From contig JAUIMM010002011.1 of the NCBI GenBank assembly GCA_031769625.1, forward strand, positions 62,001 through 126,000: a DNA stretch of 64,000 bases, read 5' to 3'. Under the pieces are notes generated by a model, which did not search any database, was not told the origin of the DNA, and saw only the letters and a list, made by a program, of their open reading frames with translations. The DNA is from Taudactylus pleione. Lineage: Eukaryota > Chordata > Amphibia > Anura > Myobatrachidae. The translations under genes were made by a program, and so were the position numbers. Positions 20,816 through 32,439 of this stretch are shown piece by piece; positions within the stretch are counted from its first letter, which is position 1, and every line of letters begins with the position of its first letter.

Positions 20816-21933
20816 CAATAAACGTGACGGACACATTAAGGTTTCTTTGTCATGTTGAATCGATCTCCGGATCTTATGCAAAAGGTTTCTCTCAATGTCC
20901 ACAAATAAAACGAAAAATAGCAGAAAAAAAGAACTGATTAAATATAGTACCATATGTATCTATTTATATATATTCCAATGTTATTAAATTGTACAATAAT
21001 AGGTGCTTACATAAATGCTTAAACAAGTCATGTGTAGGATGTTCTCATCTAGGTTTCTTTGTCCACGTCAGACGTGTTTTCCTCATATATTGTCATTTAT
21101 ATAAAACATCAGGTTGTAATTTAAAAATTCTATTTAATAAATAAATGCATTAAAAAAGGAAACAAATGCCTCCATACCAGATAAGCAAGTTGGTATGGTA
21201 TTTCACAAGATACATAACACGAGAAGTTCCTATGGATACCAGTTGGCTAAAATGGTCTCGAATGAAAGTCACCCTTTAGTCACTCTAAATCACTGTGTTT
21301 CACACCTGAGCACTATGAGAGCCGGAGGAGGCAAAGAAATCTAATTGGATCCCTCTTTTCGTTCTGGGTGCTCTTTCCATTAGAAAAAGCATGCTAATGC
21401 TGTCTGAAGACAAGCTACGAAAACTGCGTTAAAGGCTTGTTAAATCGTACTTTTAGAAAACAACAAGTAGACTTATGGCGCTGCGTCTCAAAACAGATAA
21501 CAGTAAGGTTGTGCATTTGCAGTAAGACTGCCAGAACAGACCCTGGCAGTGTGTTTGCAGCAGCTTATAGCAGCAATAGTATAGCTCCAGATGTAGTTAA
21601 TTTAGGTTTTTATTTTGAACATTAATATCGATTCTTTTAAAACATCGACTACAAATATATTGGAACATCGCTGATTGGAACACTGCGATTTTGCAACTAT
21701 ACATTTTCTGGCTCCTCCGCATCCTTGTATCCTCTCTGGTGTCTGTCATGCAGCTGATCACTGCTGATTGATCCCTACCCGGTGGCTGCAGAGAGAACCA
21801 GCCACCAGGTATACACTGATCTGAGGGCTGCATGAAATACATTTACGCGGCAGCTGCTCCTCTCTTTAGCCACTGGGTGGGAGGTGCTGCAGGGTTGCCC
21901 TATCAGGAGACACTGGCGGAGGATATAATCCTC
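20816..21933. other. Unplaced sequence
   Basis: No gene or repeat recognised; short frames lack motifs. Confidence 0.35.
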
Positions 21934-21936
21934 TAA

Positions 21937-22275
21937 TGCTGGGTACACACTGACAGATATATTGGCCGATTAATTGATCGGCCAATATATCTGCTGCCCG
22001 TCGGCCAGTGTGTACACATGATATGTCAGTGAACTTCATCGTTCACAAACATATCGAATTGGCTGAGCTGCACAGCCGATGGACAGATATGTCTGCAGAC
22101 CACCCTTACACACACAGCAGCAGCTGTGGGGAGGGGGGCGGATCACGCTCCCAACCCGCCCGCCGGGTCCCGCCCCTCGGCCTTCGGAAACCTGAGGGCA
22201 CAAGCAGATGATGGCCGTTCAGTGTGTATGAACGACCATCATCTGCAGATATATCTGTCAGGTGTGTACCCACCA
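21937..22275. mobile_element. GGGTACACAC-end foldback MITE (copy 2)
   Basis: Ends TGCTGGGTACACACTGACAG / CTGTCAGGTGTGTACCCACCA with TAA on both sides (21934-21936, 22276-22278). The left arm holds AGATATATTGGCCGAT / GATCGGCCAATATATC; the right holds GGCCGTTCAGTG and ACGACCATCATCTGCAG. Confidence 0.75.
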
Positions 22276-22278
22276 TAA

Positions 22279-22479
22279 GATTGGCAGCTGCTGGAAGCAG
22301 GGGCAGAACTATGGGAGACAATGGAGGCGCCTGCCGCCGGGTGCCAGCACTGAAGGGGCACCTCCTCAATTGTCCACAATATATTCACCCCTCTTAGGGC
22401 TGTAAATATGTACCTGGAGTGTACTGTCACGGCCGCCCAATACATGGCACCTCTTCCCGACATAGACAGACAGACAGAC

Positions 22480-22519
<40 letters not shown>

Positions 22520-23612
22520 GGGCCGGTCCTCTTGTTCCCTTTAGTGGTCACTACCATTTACTTACCCCTGCACTGCTACCGCTGGCCTGGCTGCCGCGAT
22601 CGGAGGTCAGCTCCGTTCGTGCAGCTCACTGAAGTTAATGAAAAAAATGGCCAACAGGGGAGCTGCTCCACATGCGCAACTGCTACAGCTCCTCCCATAA
22701 GCCATTGCGGAGTCCATCAGTCACCACTGACGGCTCCGCCTGCAGCCCCCCCCCCCTCTCCTGCGTCTAAAGCAGCTTCCCCTGCACAGTGCACTGCACA
22801 TACAGAGCACAGGATCAGGAGCTGCCATTCTGCCAAACCCAGATATATTTGACTGCGTCACGCAAGTGTGACAGTAAGTAAACTAAACTGTGTATTAAAT
22901 ATTTATAGTGAAAATCTGCCTGCCTGTTTATGATAGGATATCAATCTATATATAATATAGTATATAATACCTTAGCTGCTGTGGCAAGAAAGCTAGTGTA
23001 TATCTATATATATAGATATATCTATACAGTATTCGGGGCCAGGGCTTATCGGGGGCGGCTCCGGTGTATTAATGGCTGGCCTGTCTCCTGTATAGATATA
23101 CTAGTGCTATACTTCCTGTTGGCTGGCTCTTCCCCAGGGACCAGCCACTTTACAGCATGAGCAACTCTCTTTGTCATCCTGCCCGAATATCTGGTACGGC
23201 CCACTGATTGAACTTCTCCCCCACAGTTGCCCCCACTGGTAGGTAGTGATGGGAAAACAGCACTACCAGTAGTATCTTGCCATAGACACTACAGTCTGAC
23301 CGGTGATGCAACATCCTGCACGTCCCCATACAGGCACAGGCTTTTGACTGTTGAGGTTGTGAAACAGAAGTTAGAAAAATAACATCTAAATCTCCTTTGG
23401 GTTATCTGTTATTGAGATCTGAGGGTTTCATGAACAACTACAGCTGGAGGCAGCATGTGGCATACGCTGTGATTTGGGGGAACAGTGCAGCATATACTGT
23501 GATTTGAGGGTACAGTGCAGCATATAATGTGATTCCAGTTCACAGTGTGGCATATAATGTTATTTTGTGGCACTTTGTAGCATATACTGTGATTTGGGGG
23601 CACCCAAAAATA
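22279..23612. other. Unplaced sequence with hAT-like fragment and tetranucleotide repeat
   Basis: CAGGGGCAGAACTATGGG at 22297 resembles the ends of the family seen at 39360 (CAAGGGCGTAACTA). A (CAGA)n(GATA)n run is listed separately; a palindromic TA stretch lies at 23000-23030. A loose repeat of about 33 bp built from CATATACTGTGATTTGGGGG and AACAGTGCAG spans 23450-23600. Confidence 0.45.
22470..22519. repeat. (GACA)n(GATA)n microsatellite
   Basis: Four GACA units continue into about nine GATA units without interruption. Confidence 0.9.
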
Positions 23613-23615
23613 TTA

Positions 23616-24129
23616 GGGCCCGATTCAAAGTGGCTCGCAAGTGCTGTGCGCTCGCAAGCGACTCAGTGTTAATGCCCTGCGCATGCACCGCGCCCGGCGT
23701 GCAAATGCGGAGCTCCGCTGAGCGACTGAAGTTCAGTCGCTACGGGGCTCGCAACAAGACAGGGCGGCAGTCGATGTTGATTGACAGCTCGCCCCGTTTT
23801 GTTGGTGGGTAGGGGGGTTAGCTGGACAAAAGCAGGCGTTCCCTTAGGAACGCCTGGTGTTTATTGGGAAGAGTTACTGAAATCATTAGTGATGTCAGTA
23901 GTGGACTTCCTGCTCTATTAGAGCAGGAAGTCCACTCGGGCTTGCGGCAGCTAGATCCTACCCCAGGGTCTCGTCACAAGCCCGATGGCCGTGATTATCG
24001 CGATGGTCTCCTGGCCGCTCGCACAAGTTGTGGGTGGTCTCCCACAACTTTGCGAGCGGCCGGAGAAAAAAAAAACGCCCACATTCAGAGCGAGCGCCCG
24101 CCATCAGCGAGCGGCTCTGAATGAGGTCC
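23616..24129 (-). mobile_element. MITE A8 (stacked-palindrome subgroup, reversed)
   Basis: Ends GGGCCCGATTCAAAGTGGC / GGCTCTGAATGAGGTCC with flanks TTA and TAA (one change from a duplication). The palindromes of A1, A5 and A13 appear in the opposite order: GACAGCTCGCCC first, then GCGTTCCCTTAGGAACGC, GTGATGTCAGTAG, GGACTTCCTGCTC / GAGCAGGAAGTCC (where A1 has TTGGCTC), CGGGCTTGCGGC, GTGGGTGGTCTCCCAC, and the terminal hairpin at the right end. The swap of one stem for an unrelated but still palindromic stem is notable. Confidence 0.8.
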
Positions 24130-24132
24130 TAA

Positions 24133-25164
24133 GTGTACCGAGCCAAAAGATTTCTTTTGCCGGTCCTGATTGCATGAATTGCTGGATTGGAGGTATTGGG
24201 AGTTCCTATGTCTATATTTGGGTGGAGTCTGACGTTGTAATCGTTATATGTGCAAGTTCATGTCTGTACATGGGGCAGCCAGATCGCATTTTGTAGAAAA
24301 GTCACACACCCTTGCCACGAGTCCCGCAAAGTGACATTTATAATTCTCACTTTTCTCGGGTGCGCGCATTCGTGCGATGTCTGCGCGTTTCATGAAACAA
24401 ACTCATATTTGCAAACGAAGCTAAAGCTTTATAGAATCTACCCAAACACATTTTAGTAGAGGAGCACAGGATCTAAGCAGAACACTACTTCAAGTTCAAG
24501 AATGCTGTATCCCTGATATCTAAATGTAGGGTGGGTGAGATATTCTGCAGCATATCAATTCACTAGAGACATTAAGCCTCATGTGTCAGTGAGGTCACTA
24601 GTTTCTAGGGAATTGCAGTGTAGCATCTCATAATTATTATTTATTATAATTCTATTTCAGTCCGCAAAATGCATTTCCCCAATATGTCCAAGAGACAATT
24701 TCAGTTTCCCATGTAATTGGTGGACAGAGGTTGTCTTCACTTTACTGGGGTTTAAATTAGGGGTGGGGCGGGCTTATTTAATTAGTCTGGAAAAATTATT
24801 TTTGCTAGGACGAATTGGAGGGGAGGGGTCCCAAAATCAGAATCTCACCTAGGGCCCCAATCCGGCTCTCATACAGGTGACATTATTAGGCTGCCTTTCA
24901 TTGATTTGTTCAAGGTAATAAAGTTAGGAAAGCAGCCAGCTTCACGTTGCAGGATTGTCTTTGTACTCCTAGAGCGAGGCTCAGTGCACCGTAGGAATAA
25001 GCTCTTAAGCTTACGCCAAACTACAACTCACAGCAGCACTCGGGTAATCTTCTACCGGCACTGGTTGGATAACTAGTCTGTACTAGTCATGTGCTATTGA
25101 CTGCATATATTTCCGGAGCTGCACGGTAGCGCTGTGTTAGCATTGTGTCTGTGAGTGAGGAGAC
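24133..25164. other. Unplaced sequence
   Basis: No coding or repeat signal could be supported. Confidence 0.35.
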
Positions 25165-25167
25165 TGG

Positions 25168-25671
25168 GGGGCCTATTCATCATATGATATAAATGGCTCG
25201 GTAACCATGCAGAAACGCTAGGTAACCGGGCTATTCATCATTAGGTATTCAGCAAACGCCGAAAACTGAAAGTTTTCGGAGTTTGTTGCCGAGAACAAGC
25301 GCCATCTTCAGACAGAGCATGTTCTCGGATCCCCGTTCCTTCCTATGGGAAGGAGTTCTGGGGATGCGGAGAGGGATCCGAGCGAATCCCTCCGCCGCCT
25401 CCTCACTCCCTCCTGGCGGCTCTGCTCATGTGTGACATGAGGTCACGCATGCGTAGCCAGGTCGACGGGGAGCAGGTAAGTAACGCAGCTACAGAAGTAA
25501 CTGTGATATTTTCCACGGGGACAACTGCTGTTCGGAGCAGTTGTCCCTTCACCGGAGCAATGATGAATTGCTCTGGTGTCACACTTCGGTGTCACTACTT
25601 AAGTATCCCTCGCAGCGAGTTCAATCCTTCATCATCGAAGGCCATACGACCTTCGATGGTGAATAGGCCCC
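25168..25671. mobile_element. Foldback MITE with GGGGCCTATTCATC ends
   Basis: Ends GGGGCCTATTCATCAT / ATGGTGAATAGGCCCC with TGG on both sides (25165-25167, 25672-25674). The interior holds palindromes CGAAAACTGAAAGTTTTCGG, TTCCTTCCTATGGGAAGGA, GGGGACAACTGC / GCAGTTGTCCC and CGAAGGCCATACGACCTTCG. It has the same plan as family A with different sequence. Confidence 0.75.
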
Positions 25672-25674
25672 TGG

Positions 25675-26830
25675 GAGAGATCAGTGATATTCGCATACAG
25701 AGGCCAAATCAGCAAAAACAAAGACCCCTCAGGCTTACTGATCTTTATTATCAGGTAGGTGATGTGGCAGGTCACGCCAGCTGCCCCTAAGGGGGCGTAA
25801 TTCAGTGGTTTAGGGGCTCCAAATGACAATTATATCTTCCCCCCACCACACACACCTAAAAATTTTGTTGGGCCTCTAATCTGAAGTATGTAACTTAAGC
25901 CTAATGCAACTTCCTTAAGGGCTTTATTTAGTAGTGTAGTTGTAGTGGTGGACAATATATATATAAATTGTTTCATCAGCGTTAAGCTGACCATAGAAAG
26001 CACAATAGTGCAGCTGACCAGCCAAAAGTTTTATTCATGAGAGACACACAGTATCCTGTCATTCTAGTATCCTTTAGCAGATGTGTTATACTAAAATACT
26101 CAAAATATATGAAATTGCCTCTTTTGTTATAGCCTTATCAGCTACATTTTCTCTGGTTAGTGCACGGCTAACGTGTTTATGCTTGTGCTGCAAAAAACCT
26201 TGGGATGAAAACACCATATGTCTTTCTGTATTAGTGAAGTGAGAGTTGTGCAAGTTGTGCATACAATGTAAGGGATATTTCTGGGATCATGTCAGCTACA
26301 TTTCTCTGTGGAAAGACAAAATAAGAAATGTGCTTATTCACTTACATTCAATGATGTAGTAAAGCCAATGAAAATCATGAATTAGAAAATATTTACCATG
26401 ACTTCATTGTCTAATAATCATTAGTCTCTTTATGACCAGAAGTAGTTTTCACCTTAATGACCGGAACAAATTTTGTGTTTTCACGCTACATTGGCTTTGC
26501 TGGGAATAATTTTATTTCCTGATTTAACAAGGTTTATACTGTAGCTTTCACGTGGTAGTATATTGGATTGAATATTGTTTTATTTGATGGGATGTAGACA
26601 AAATCTGTTCTTTCTGTAATTACTTGTACTTGGCACAAACCTAAAATATTCTAAACTTTTATCTCCTGTGAGAACTAATGCATTATGGCATGTACAGCCA
26701 ATTTCTCAATTCTGCTCAATTTGACGGTACCTTGGATTATGAAATAAAGTAATGTGGTTCATATGTGAGTATTGCTACTGTTGAGCTTCCATGAAGCTTC
26801 TGATCGGCAGCAACCAGGTTTTGTCTATCA
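25675..26830. other. Unplaced AT-rich sequence
   Basis: No gene, RNA or repeat recognised. Confidence 0.35.
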
Positions 26831-26834
26831 CATT

Positions 26835-28175
26835 TGTAACACCCCAAAAGTTTGTGCAAGTGATGCGGTATGGTGTCTCGACTCTTACCGGATCCTGGGT
26901 CTCTTAGTTCTTTTTCGCTTTGTTTAGAGAGGTAAGAAGGAGTATGCAGGCATGTATAGTCACCAATTAGGTTTCAAACACAAGGTACAATTTATTTGAA
27001 CAGATGAGATTACACAATAGATAATCACTGGTAAAAGACAATTAACAAAATATTGTTAACACTCCTGCTAGAGTATCACACTTTAAAATGAACAAAAGTT
27101 TTATTCAATAGGAATATTTGTAGGGTCAACTACCCTCTTTCTCAGGAACACAGTCCAGGTAGGCACCTATTGGACTTAAAGGGTTAACTGAACAAATAAA
27201 AGAAACACATAACATATTTGTGACAGTATCACATAACAATAATTCACCAAACACTTTGGTAATTACCGTAAATATATATATATATATATATATATCAACC
27301 CCTGTTTGTCTTGGCTACTCAATTAATATGCATGCAAGCTAAGTCCCTTGAATAAGTCCAGCACTTACTGTAGAGTTGGTGCACTTTAGCTGGGTTGCCC
27401 GGGTTAACTGGTTGAGAAATTGTCTAGTCCACGGTATTATGTTTTTATAGCTGCGCTTGAGTCCTGACTCTCTCTCTCTCATCTGCCACAATAGGACACT
27501 GTCTACCTCTGAACAGCCTGACAGTTGGAGTACAGTGTTATGTTATGCAGAACTGTGCTTGATGCAGCTAACTGCTGTATAGCAGTCCCTGTGCTGAATA
27601 GATATATATTTTATACTAATATTTGCAGCTAGTGATGTAATAGCACTGTCTATAAGAGGTAACTGAGGTGCAGGGCTGTGGGGAATATTGTGCTACAGAC
27701 CTCTCTCATGTTCGGGATCAGGAGGTACTGAGATGAGAAGTGGGGCAAAGCTCTCTGTATTGCCATCCTCCGGAGGGTAAAAGTCCCAGCCGCTTTCTGC
27801 CCCTCCATCCACCTCTGGACCACCTGCTACTGCTGGTGAGTATGGAGGGAGGTTGAGTCTGCCTGGTCGGTCACAGCCTCGGCCGGTGACATCTGCGGAT
27901 GTTGGGAAGGATGTCTACACTCCCGTAGCCCAACAATCTCCACTGCAGCCTCTCTGACTGAAGTCCCAGCCGCTTTCTGCTGGGACCATGAGCTAGAGCA
28001 GCCAACTGTCATTTTCAGTCAACTGTCAGGTCTGCCCGCACGCCCACTTCTGCAGTTGTCCTCAATGTCCACTGACACCAATGTCAAAGAGTGCAGAGTC
28101 GCATGCATATAAATTACATATTTAGACACTAGGGCATACTACATAAGTGGTACTCCCAGTTTCTGGGGTACCACA
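26835..28175 (+). mobile_element. Probable solo LTR of a retroelement
   Basis: The unit begins TGTAACACCCC and ends GGGGTACCACA, the TG...CA imperfect inverted ends typical of LTRs, and is flanked by CATT on each side (26831-26834, 28176-28179). At 1341 bp it is a long LTR. It includes a (TA)n run at about 27268-27294 and no coding region. Four-base duplications fit Gypsy-type or endogenous retroviral integration; which of these cannot be told. No primer-binding site, partner LTR or internal genes are present, so recombination to a solo LTR is the simplest reading. Confidence 0.55.
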
Positions 28176-28179
28176 CATT

Positions 28180-28373
28180 GACCAGAGAAGCAGGAAAGAA
28201 AACCATGAAGAGAGCAGACATGGACAATGAGGGGGAAAAAGATTTGGTGGAAATGGGTTATGGGAAAATAATACAAAGATGGTGACAGATACACAGGGGG
28301 AGCAAAGACACACAGGATGGGACAATCATGGTGTAGGCATATGGGGTGGGCATTGGGTGAGAGGGGACTATAT
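28180..28373. other. Unplaced sequence
   Basis: Purine-rich stretch without recognised content. Confidence 0.3.
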
Positions 28374-28788
28374 ATATTGAGCAGAGCCGGCCCTAGGCAT
28401 AGGCATGATAAGCAAATGCCTAGGGGCGACTCTGCATGCTAGGGGCATTTTCCATCAAGCAGGGCTGAGGGCCGGCTAAGCTCTGCCCCCCGCCGCCGGC
28501 AACTGCCGCTAGCCGCTGCTCCCTCCCAGTCCCACCGACACCTACCTAGAGCCGGGAGAGCTCGCCCCGGCGGCACAGCTAACCCCCCAGTGAGCTCTCC
28601 GATTGGGCAGCGCAGCGGATGGCCAGGCGGCGGCCGGTCATGTGACCGTCATCCGCATCCGCCTGGCCCCGGCAACATTAGTCAGAATGAGCTTCTGCAT
28701 AGAAGCTCATTCTGACAGTACAGATCGGAGGAGCTAAGATGGCCGCGGGAGGACATGCTGCGCATGCCCAGCCGCTGCCACACCTCCC

Positions 28789-28972
28789 ATATATATATAT
28801 GTGTGTGCGTGTGTATATATGTGTATGGACATATATATGTTTGTGTGTACACATATGTATGTGTATATATAATATATATATATATAACAGTGTATATGAA
28901 TATATATATATATATATAACAGTATATATATATATATATATATAACAGTGTATATATATATATATATATTAT
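28789..28972. repeat. Compound TA/TG microsatellite
   Basis: Runs of TATATA mixed with TGTGTG and three AACAGT breaks. Frames on either strand here are artefacts. Confidence 0.9.
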
Positions 28973-28974
28973 GC

Positions 28975-29270
28975 ATAGTCCAAATAGGTCCACACTCTCG
29001 TCTTCAATAATAAATTGCTGGGGTGACACACCCATATGGGATCACAATAATCCTCTTCATGCAAAAGTAGAAAAAAAAGGGGGGGTAGCACTCACCAGTC
29101 TTCTTAAAAACATTTCTTTATTACATCTCAGTAAAAATTTTACAGCATATCAAAATCCGACGTTTCGGTCCTGTGCATGGACCTTTGTCAAAGTTTTTTC
29201 TATTTTTTTCTATATATTATGCAGATAGCCGGCACTCCCAACCTGTTCAATTTTAACCTGCGTCCGGTGC
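28975..29270 (-). mobile_element. PLE terminal fragment with hammerhead-like motif
   Basis: On the minus strand TTTGACAAAGGTCC, a short loop, then GGACCGAAACGTCGG. This parallels the hammerhead ribozyme layout CUGANGA - stem II - GAAAC known from Penelope-like elements, with a perfect GGTCC/GGACC stem II but a degenerate core. The (TA)n run beside it is like that beside the fragment at 40783. Confidence 0.5.
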
Positions 29271-29487
29271 CCTCCGTGTTACCTCTCCTAAGCAAGTGAG
29301 GGCATATGTACATTGATGAAGGCGGCACTCTCGACGACTTAAAAGCAATAAAAAGTTATAAACCAATATGTTATTTTTGGCATCCACGTATAAATAATAT
29401 GTTTGGTGCTGGGATTATATGCTAGGGGGCACCAGTCAAAATTTTGCCTAGGGCACCAAATTGGCTAGGGCCGGCTCTGATATTGAG

Positions 29488-30365
29488 GACTGCCAGATCT
29501 CTGTGTGTTATAAGCAGTTTGGAGGAATAAAATGAAGGTGAAGTCAGAAGTTGTCGAGATGCAGCCTCTGTAAATGAGTATCCTCTGCCTCCTTAAGGCA
29601 AGAGGCAGTACACGTCCCAGCCAAAAAAGACTCCACCCAAAACTATTTGACTGGGGACAGGACAACTGACTCCCTGGTACCTCTGCAAGTGCCCTATGGC
29701 ACCTCAGGGTACCATGGTAGTTTAGAAACCACTGATCTCATGTATTTCTGGTTATTGTAGGGTTGACTGGACAGCGGTGGAGACATCCCCTATTCCTTCT
29801 GAGAACATACTGTATATCTTCCAATAGTTATGGTAAGTTTTTCCAAAAGACTGGACACAATGATTATTATCTGTGCTATGGGAGATGCATCTTTGGCTAT
29901 TTGATTTTTCTTAATCCAGTTAGTGAAAAAGCCTGTTACCGTAGTATATTTCCAGATCCCTTTTTTTGTTATGTTTTGTAGAACCTTCTGTTTAAACGTA
30001 CTTTACTTGTAGTCCTGGTTTGTCAGATAGGCCACTTTGAACTTCTGAGTTGCTATTAACATTCCATTGTCTTAAATTAATGACTTTTACTGTCATCATG
30101 GGCCCTTAACCTGTTAGCTGCAGATAGTTCAGGACATTGACCAGGTGTGTGGAAATAAACCAATATGTTCTCTACACTCCTCATTTATTTTGAAACATCA
30201 TTTTTGACAATGAAATGACCAGAGTTTCTATCTTTCTGCTGCATATTTTTATAATTCTCAGTTTAATATAACTAAATATGGGGATGCATTCATTGTTGTG
30301 TTGTGATAACACTTGGTATACAGGAAAAATATCCATATATTTTTGTAGGCCATGGAACTTCTGGC
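29488..30365. other. Unplaced sequence
   Basis: Nothing recognised. Confidence 0.35.
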
Positions 30366-30413
30366 TATTAATTGTCAGATGTTATTAATTTAGTTATTAA
30401 CATCTGACAATCA

Positions 30414-30483
30414 AACTTGACTATCAAGAGGAAGTAAAAGTCGTAACAAGGTTACCGTAGGTGAACCTGCGGAAGGATCATTA
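30414..30483 (+). pseudogene. 3' end of 18S rRNA (fragment)
   Basis: AACTTGACTATC, GAGGAAGTAAAAGTCGTAAC, CCGTAGGTGAACCTGCGG and GGAAGGATCATTA are the universally conserved last 70 or so bases of eukaryotic 18S rRNA, ending exactly at the mature 3' end. Two base changes are seen against the vertebrate sequence known to me (a T to A before GAGG, and GGTTACC for GGTTTCC). No 18S body lies upstream and no ITS downstream, so it is not a functional rRNA gene. An inverted piece of itself follows at 30485-30504. Confidence 0.85.
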
Positions 30484-30484
30484 T

Positions 30485-30504
30485 TCCACAGGTTCACCTA
30501 CGGG
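30485..30504 (-). repeat. Inverted copy of the 18S terminal segment
   Basis: CCACAGGTTCACCTACGGG is the reverse complement, with one or two changes, of the 18S segment CCGTAGGTGAACCTGCGG at 30455-30472, so the two form a stem around a loop containing the 18S terminus. Confidence 0.7.
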
Positions 30505-30521
30505 CTCTGATTGATTGGGCT

Positions 30522-30584
30522 CTGAAAAGCCTAATCAAAGGCTTGTAAGATCAGAACTTACAAGCCTTTGATTGGGCTTTTCAG
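30522..30584. repeat. Perfect-class hairpin, 28-bp arms
   Basis: CTGAAAAGCCTAATCAAAGG and beyond pairs with CCTTTGATTGGGCTTTTCAG across the 7-base loop ATCAGAA with one or two mismatches. It directly follows the 18S foldback. Confidence 0.75.
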
Positions 30585-30609
30585 AGATGCACAAGAAAGA
30601 GTGAGGGAG

Positions 30610-30889
30610 CGCAGGACCGTAGCTAGGGTAGTGCGGCCGGTGCCATTGCACAGGGCACCGCAGGGCAGGGGGCGCTGTTTGGGCCCATCAAATTTCTGTT
30701 TATTATCATTCTTGCTTGTAGCTTCCTCTTATTTCATCCCCAGCATCTCCTGGCCTCTCCTATCTCTTCCCTGGACCTTCCCCATGAAGCCATGGCCCTT
30801 TTTTGGGTGCATTATGTCCCTTTGAAAAATGAGGGGGGCGCCAATGCTCTTTCTGGCACAGGGTACCAAAAAGTCTAGTTACGGCTCTG
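30610..30889. mobile_element. Short hAT-like MITE (CCGTAGCTAG ends)
   Basis: Ends CAGGACCGTAGCTAGGG / CTAGTTACGGCTCTG are inverted relatives. Flanks do not show a clean duplication. Interior GCACAGGGCACCGCAGGG is typical of such non-coding elements. Confidence 0.5.
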
Positions 30890-31400
30890 GGTGATAGAGT
30901 AGGTGCAGGATGGGGGGCGATGGAAAGGTTAGGAGAAAGTGTTGGTGTGGGGAAGAGGGAAAGGGGGGAGGAGAATGAGGTGTGTTAAGAAAGTGCCGGC
31001 GGAGAGAGAGAGAGTGGGGGAATGGAGAGGAGTTGGAGGCAGAGCAAACAATAATAAAAGCCAGGCATCACTGGACTTAGAAGACATTAGAAAATAATCT
31101 GATAATTATGCATTTGTTAAAATGTAATTTACAGAAGAGCCGTAAATTAAATAATAACATTAAGCACAAACGCAACACAAAATCTTTTTATAAAGTCTTA
31201 AGACTTGTATACTTTACACAGTTGATGAAATTTGGTATTCAGAATTCATTTTCTGTGTCCACAAAGACAAGTAAAGGCTCTCTGATGCCATTTCTCCAGA
31301 AATAATTGTATACACATGATTTACAGCACATCAATGTAAATGTTGCCTGCAGTTTTTATAACCAATGGAGGTTTATGAAAGTGCATGTAAAAGTACAAAG
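30890..31400. other. Unplaced sequence
   Basis: A purine-rich (GAGAGAGAGAGTG) stretch at about 31000; nothing else recognised. Confidence 0.35.
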
Positions 31401-31403
31401 TAA

Positions 31404-31766
31404 TACTCCTTTAACATCAAATTCCTGGGTCCAGCTCGGGTCACTGAACACGGATTTCAAGCCATGTCACAGTTTACACTGCAGGTGGGACCCGGGTTAT
31501 TACCAAGGCTTCTCTTCTGCCGGTGCTTGGAGATGACATCATCTCCAAGTGCCGTTGAGCCAGCTCTCCATAAGGTATTAACAGGAGGTGACCCGTTCAC
31601 ACTGCAGGGTTACACGGGTCGTTCCTGTGTTCAACCCTGCTCGCTATCCGGATTGCATTGCCAGGTCACTTGACCAGGATATCCAACCCTGGCTCCTTTT
31701 ACACTGAACCGCGACCCGGGTTGACACAGCAAATATACGGGTTATCTGGCCAGTGTACGAGGGGTA
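31404..31766. mobile_element. MITE of the ACCCGGGTT family (F1)
   Basis: Imperfect ends TACTCCTTTAAC / GTACGAGGGGTA with TAA on each side (31401-31403, 31767-31769). The interior holds GACCCGGGTT, TTGGAGATGACATCATCTCCAAG and TTACACGGGTCG. A relative (F2) lies at 56672-57718. Confidence 0.65.
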
Positions 31767-31769
31767 TAA

Positions 31770-32386
31770 ACCACAGCACAGCATTGAGAATCCTATATTA
31801 AAGGTCCCATTAAATGTGGCCAAAAAATGTTATGCTTCAGTTACTGTTATTTTTCAACAGCAGTGTTTATATAGCCTTACAGTACTACAGGATTTCATTG
31901 TAATGTTATGGCCTAAGTTCAAATAGTTATTTTGTTTCATTCCTTTATTTTGATCAGTTTGTAACTTTGTAATAAGAATGCAAAACAAGTGCATCAACAT
32001 GTTTAAATAACAGGCTGCAAGAGGTGATTTCAAGCAAATATGTACTATGGCACAGTGCAGTTACACACCTTAAAACATAAATATCAAAGTTCAAGTAAGA
32101 GATGAGCACATATGTTGTGCACTTATTTTCGTGTTGTGTGTACATTTGTGTGTTTTTTAGAGCTTATCTAGCTACTGTCACCAATAGTTATCTGTCTGAG
32201 AGATGCTGTGTTTATGAAAGATATTTGATAATTTCTCTATTTTCCATTATTAGTTAAAAAAAATAAACCTAATTATAAAATAAATATATTTTTTTGTCCC
32301 TGGATGGTGACTTGTACTAGGCAGACATCACCACACATATACCAGAATTCTGCAAGCAAAGTGATTACATGAAAACTCATCAGTGA
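31770..32386. other. Unplaced AT-rich sequence
   Basis: No recognised content. Confidence 0.35.
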
Positions 32387-32387
32387 G

Positions 32388-32430
32388 TCAGTGGTATAAT
32401 GGTCAGCATTACTGCCTCACAGCACTGAGG
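32388..32430 (+). repeat. tRNA-derived SINE head fragment
   Basis: GTCAGTGGTATAATGGTCAGCATTACTGCCTCACAGCACTG-type sequence (shown in part) matches the 5' part of vertebrate tRNA-type SINEs, including an A-box-like GTGGTATAATGGTC. The B-box and tail are missing. Confidence 0.5.
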
Positions 32431-32439
32431 TAGTGGAGT

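Larger units (their letters stand above)
28382..29479. mobile_element. hAT-type MITE with CAGAGCCGGCCCTAG ends
   Basis: Ends CAGAGCCGGCCCTAGGC / GCTAGGGCCGGCTCTG lie inside a perfect 8-bp repeat ATATTGAG (28374-28381, 29480-29487), the hAT signature. The left portion is GC-rich; a long TA/TG microsatellite (28789-28970) and a PLE end (28975-29270) make up much of the interior and are probably later insertions. Confidence 0.8.
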
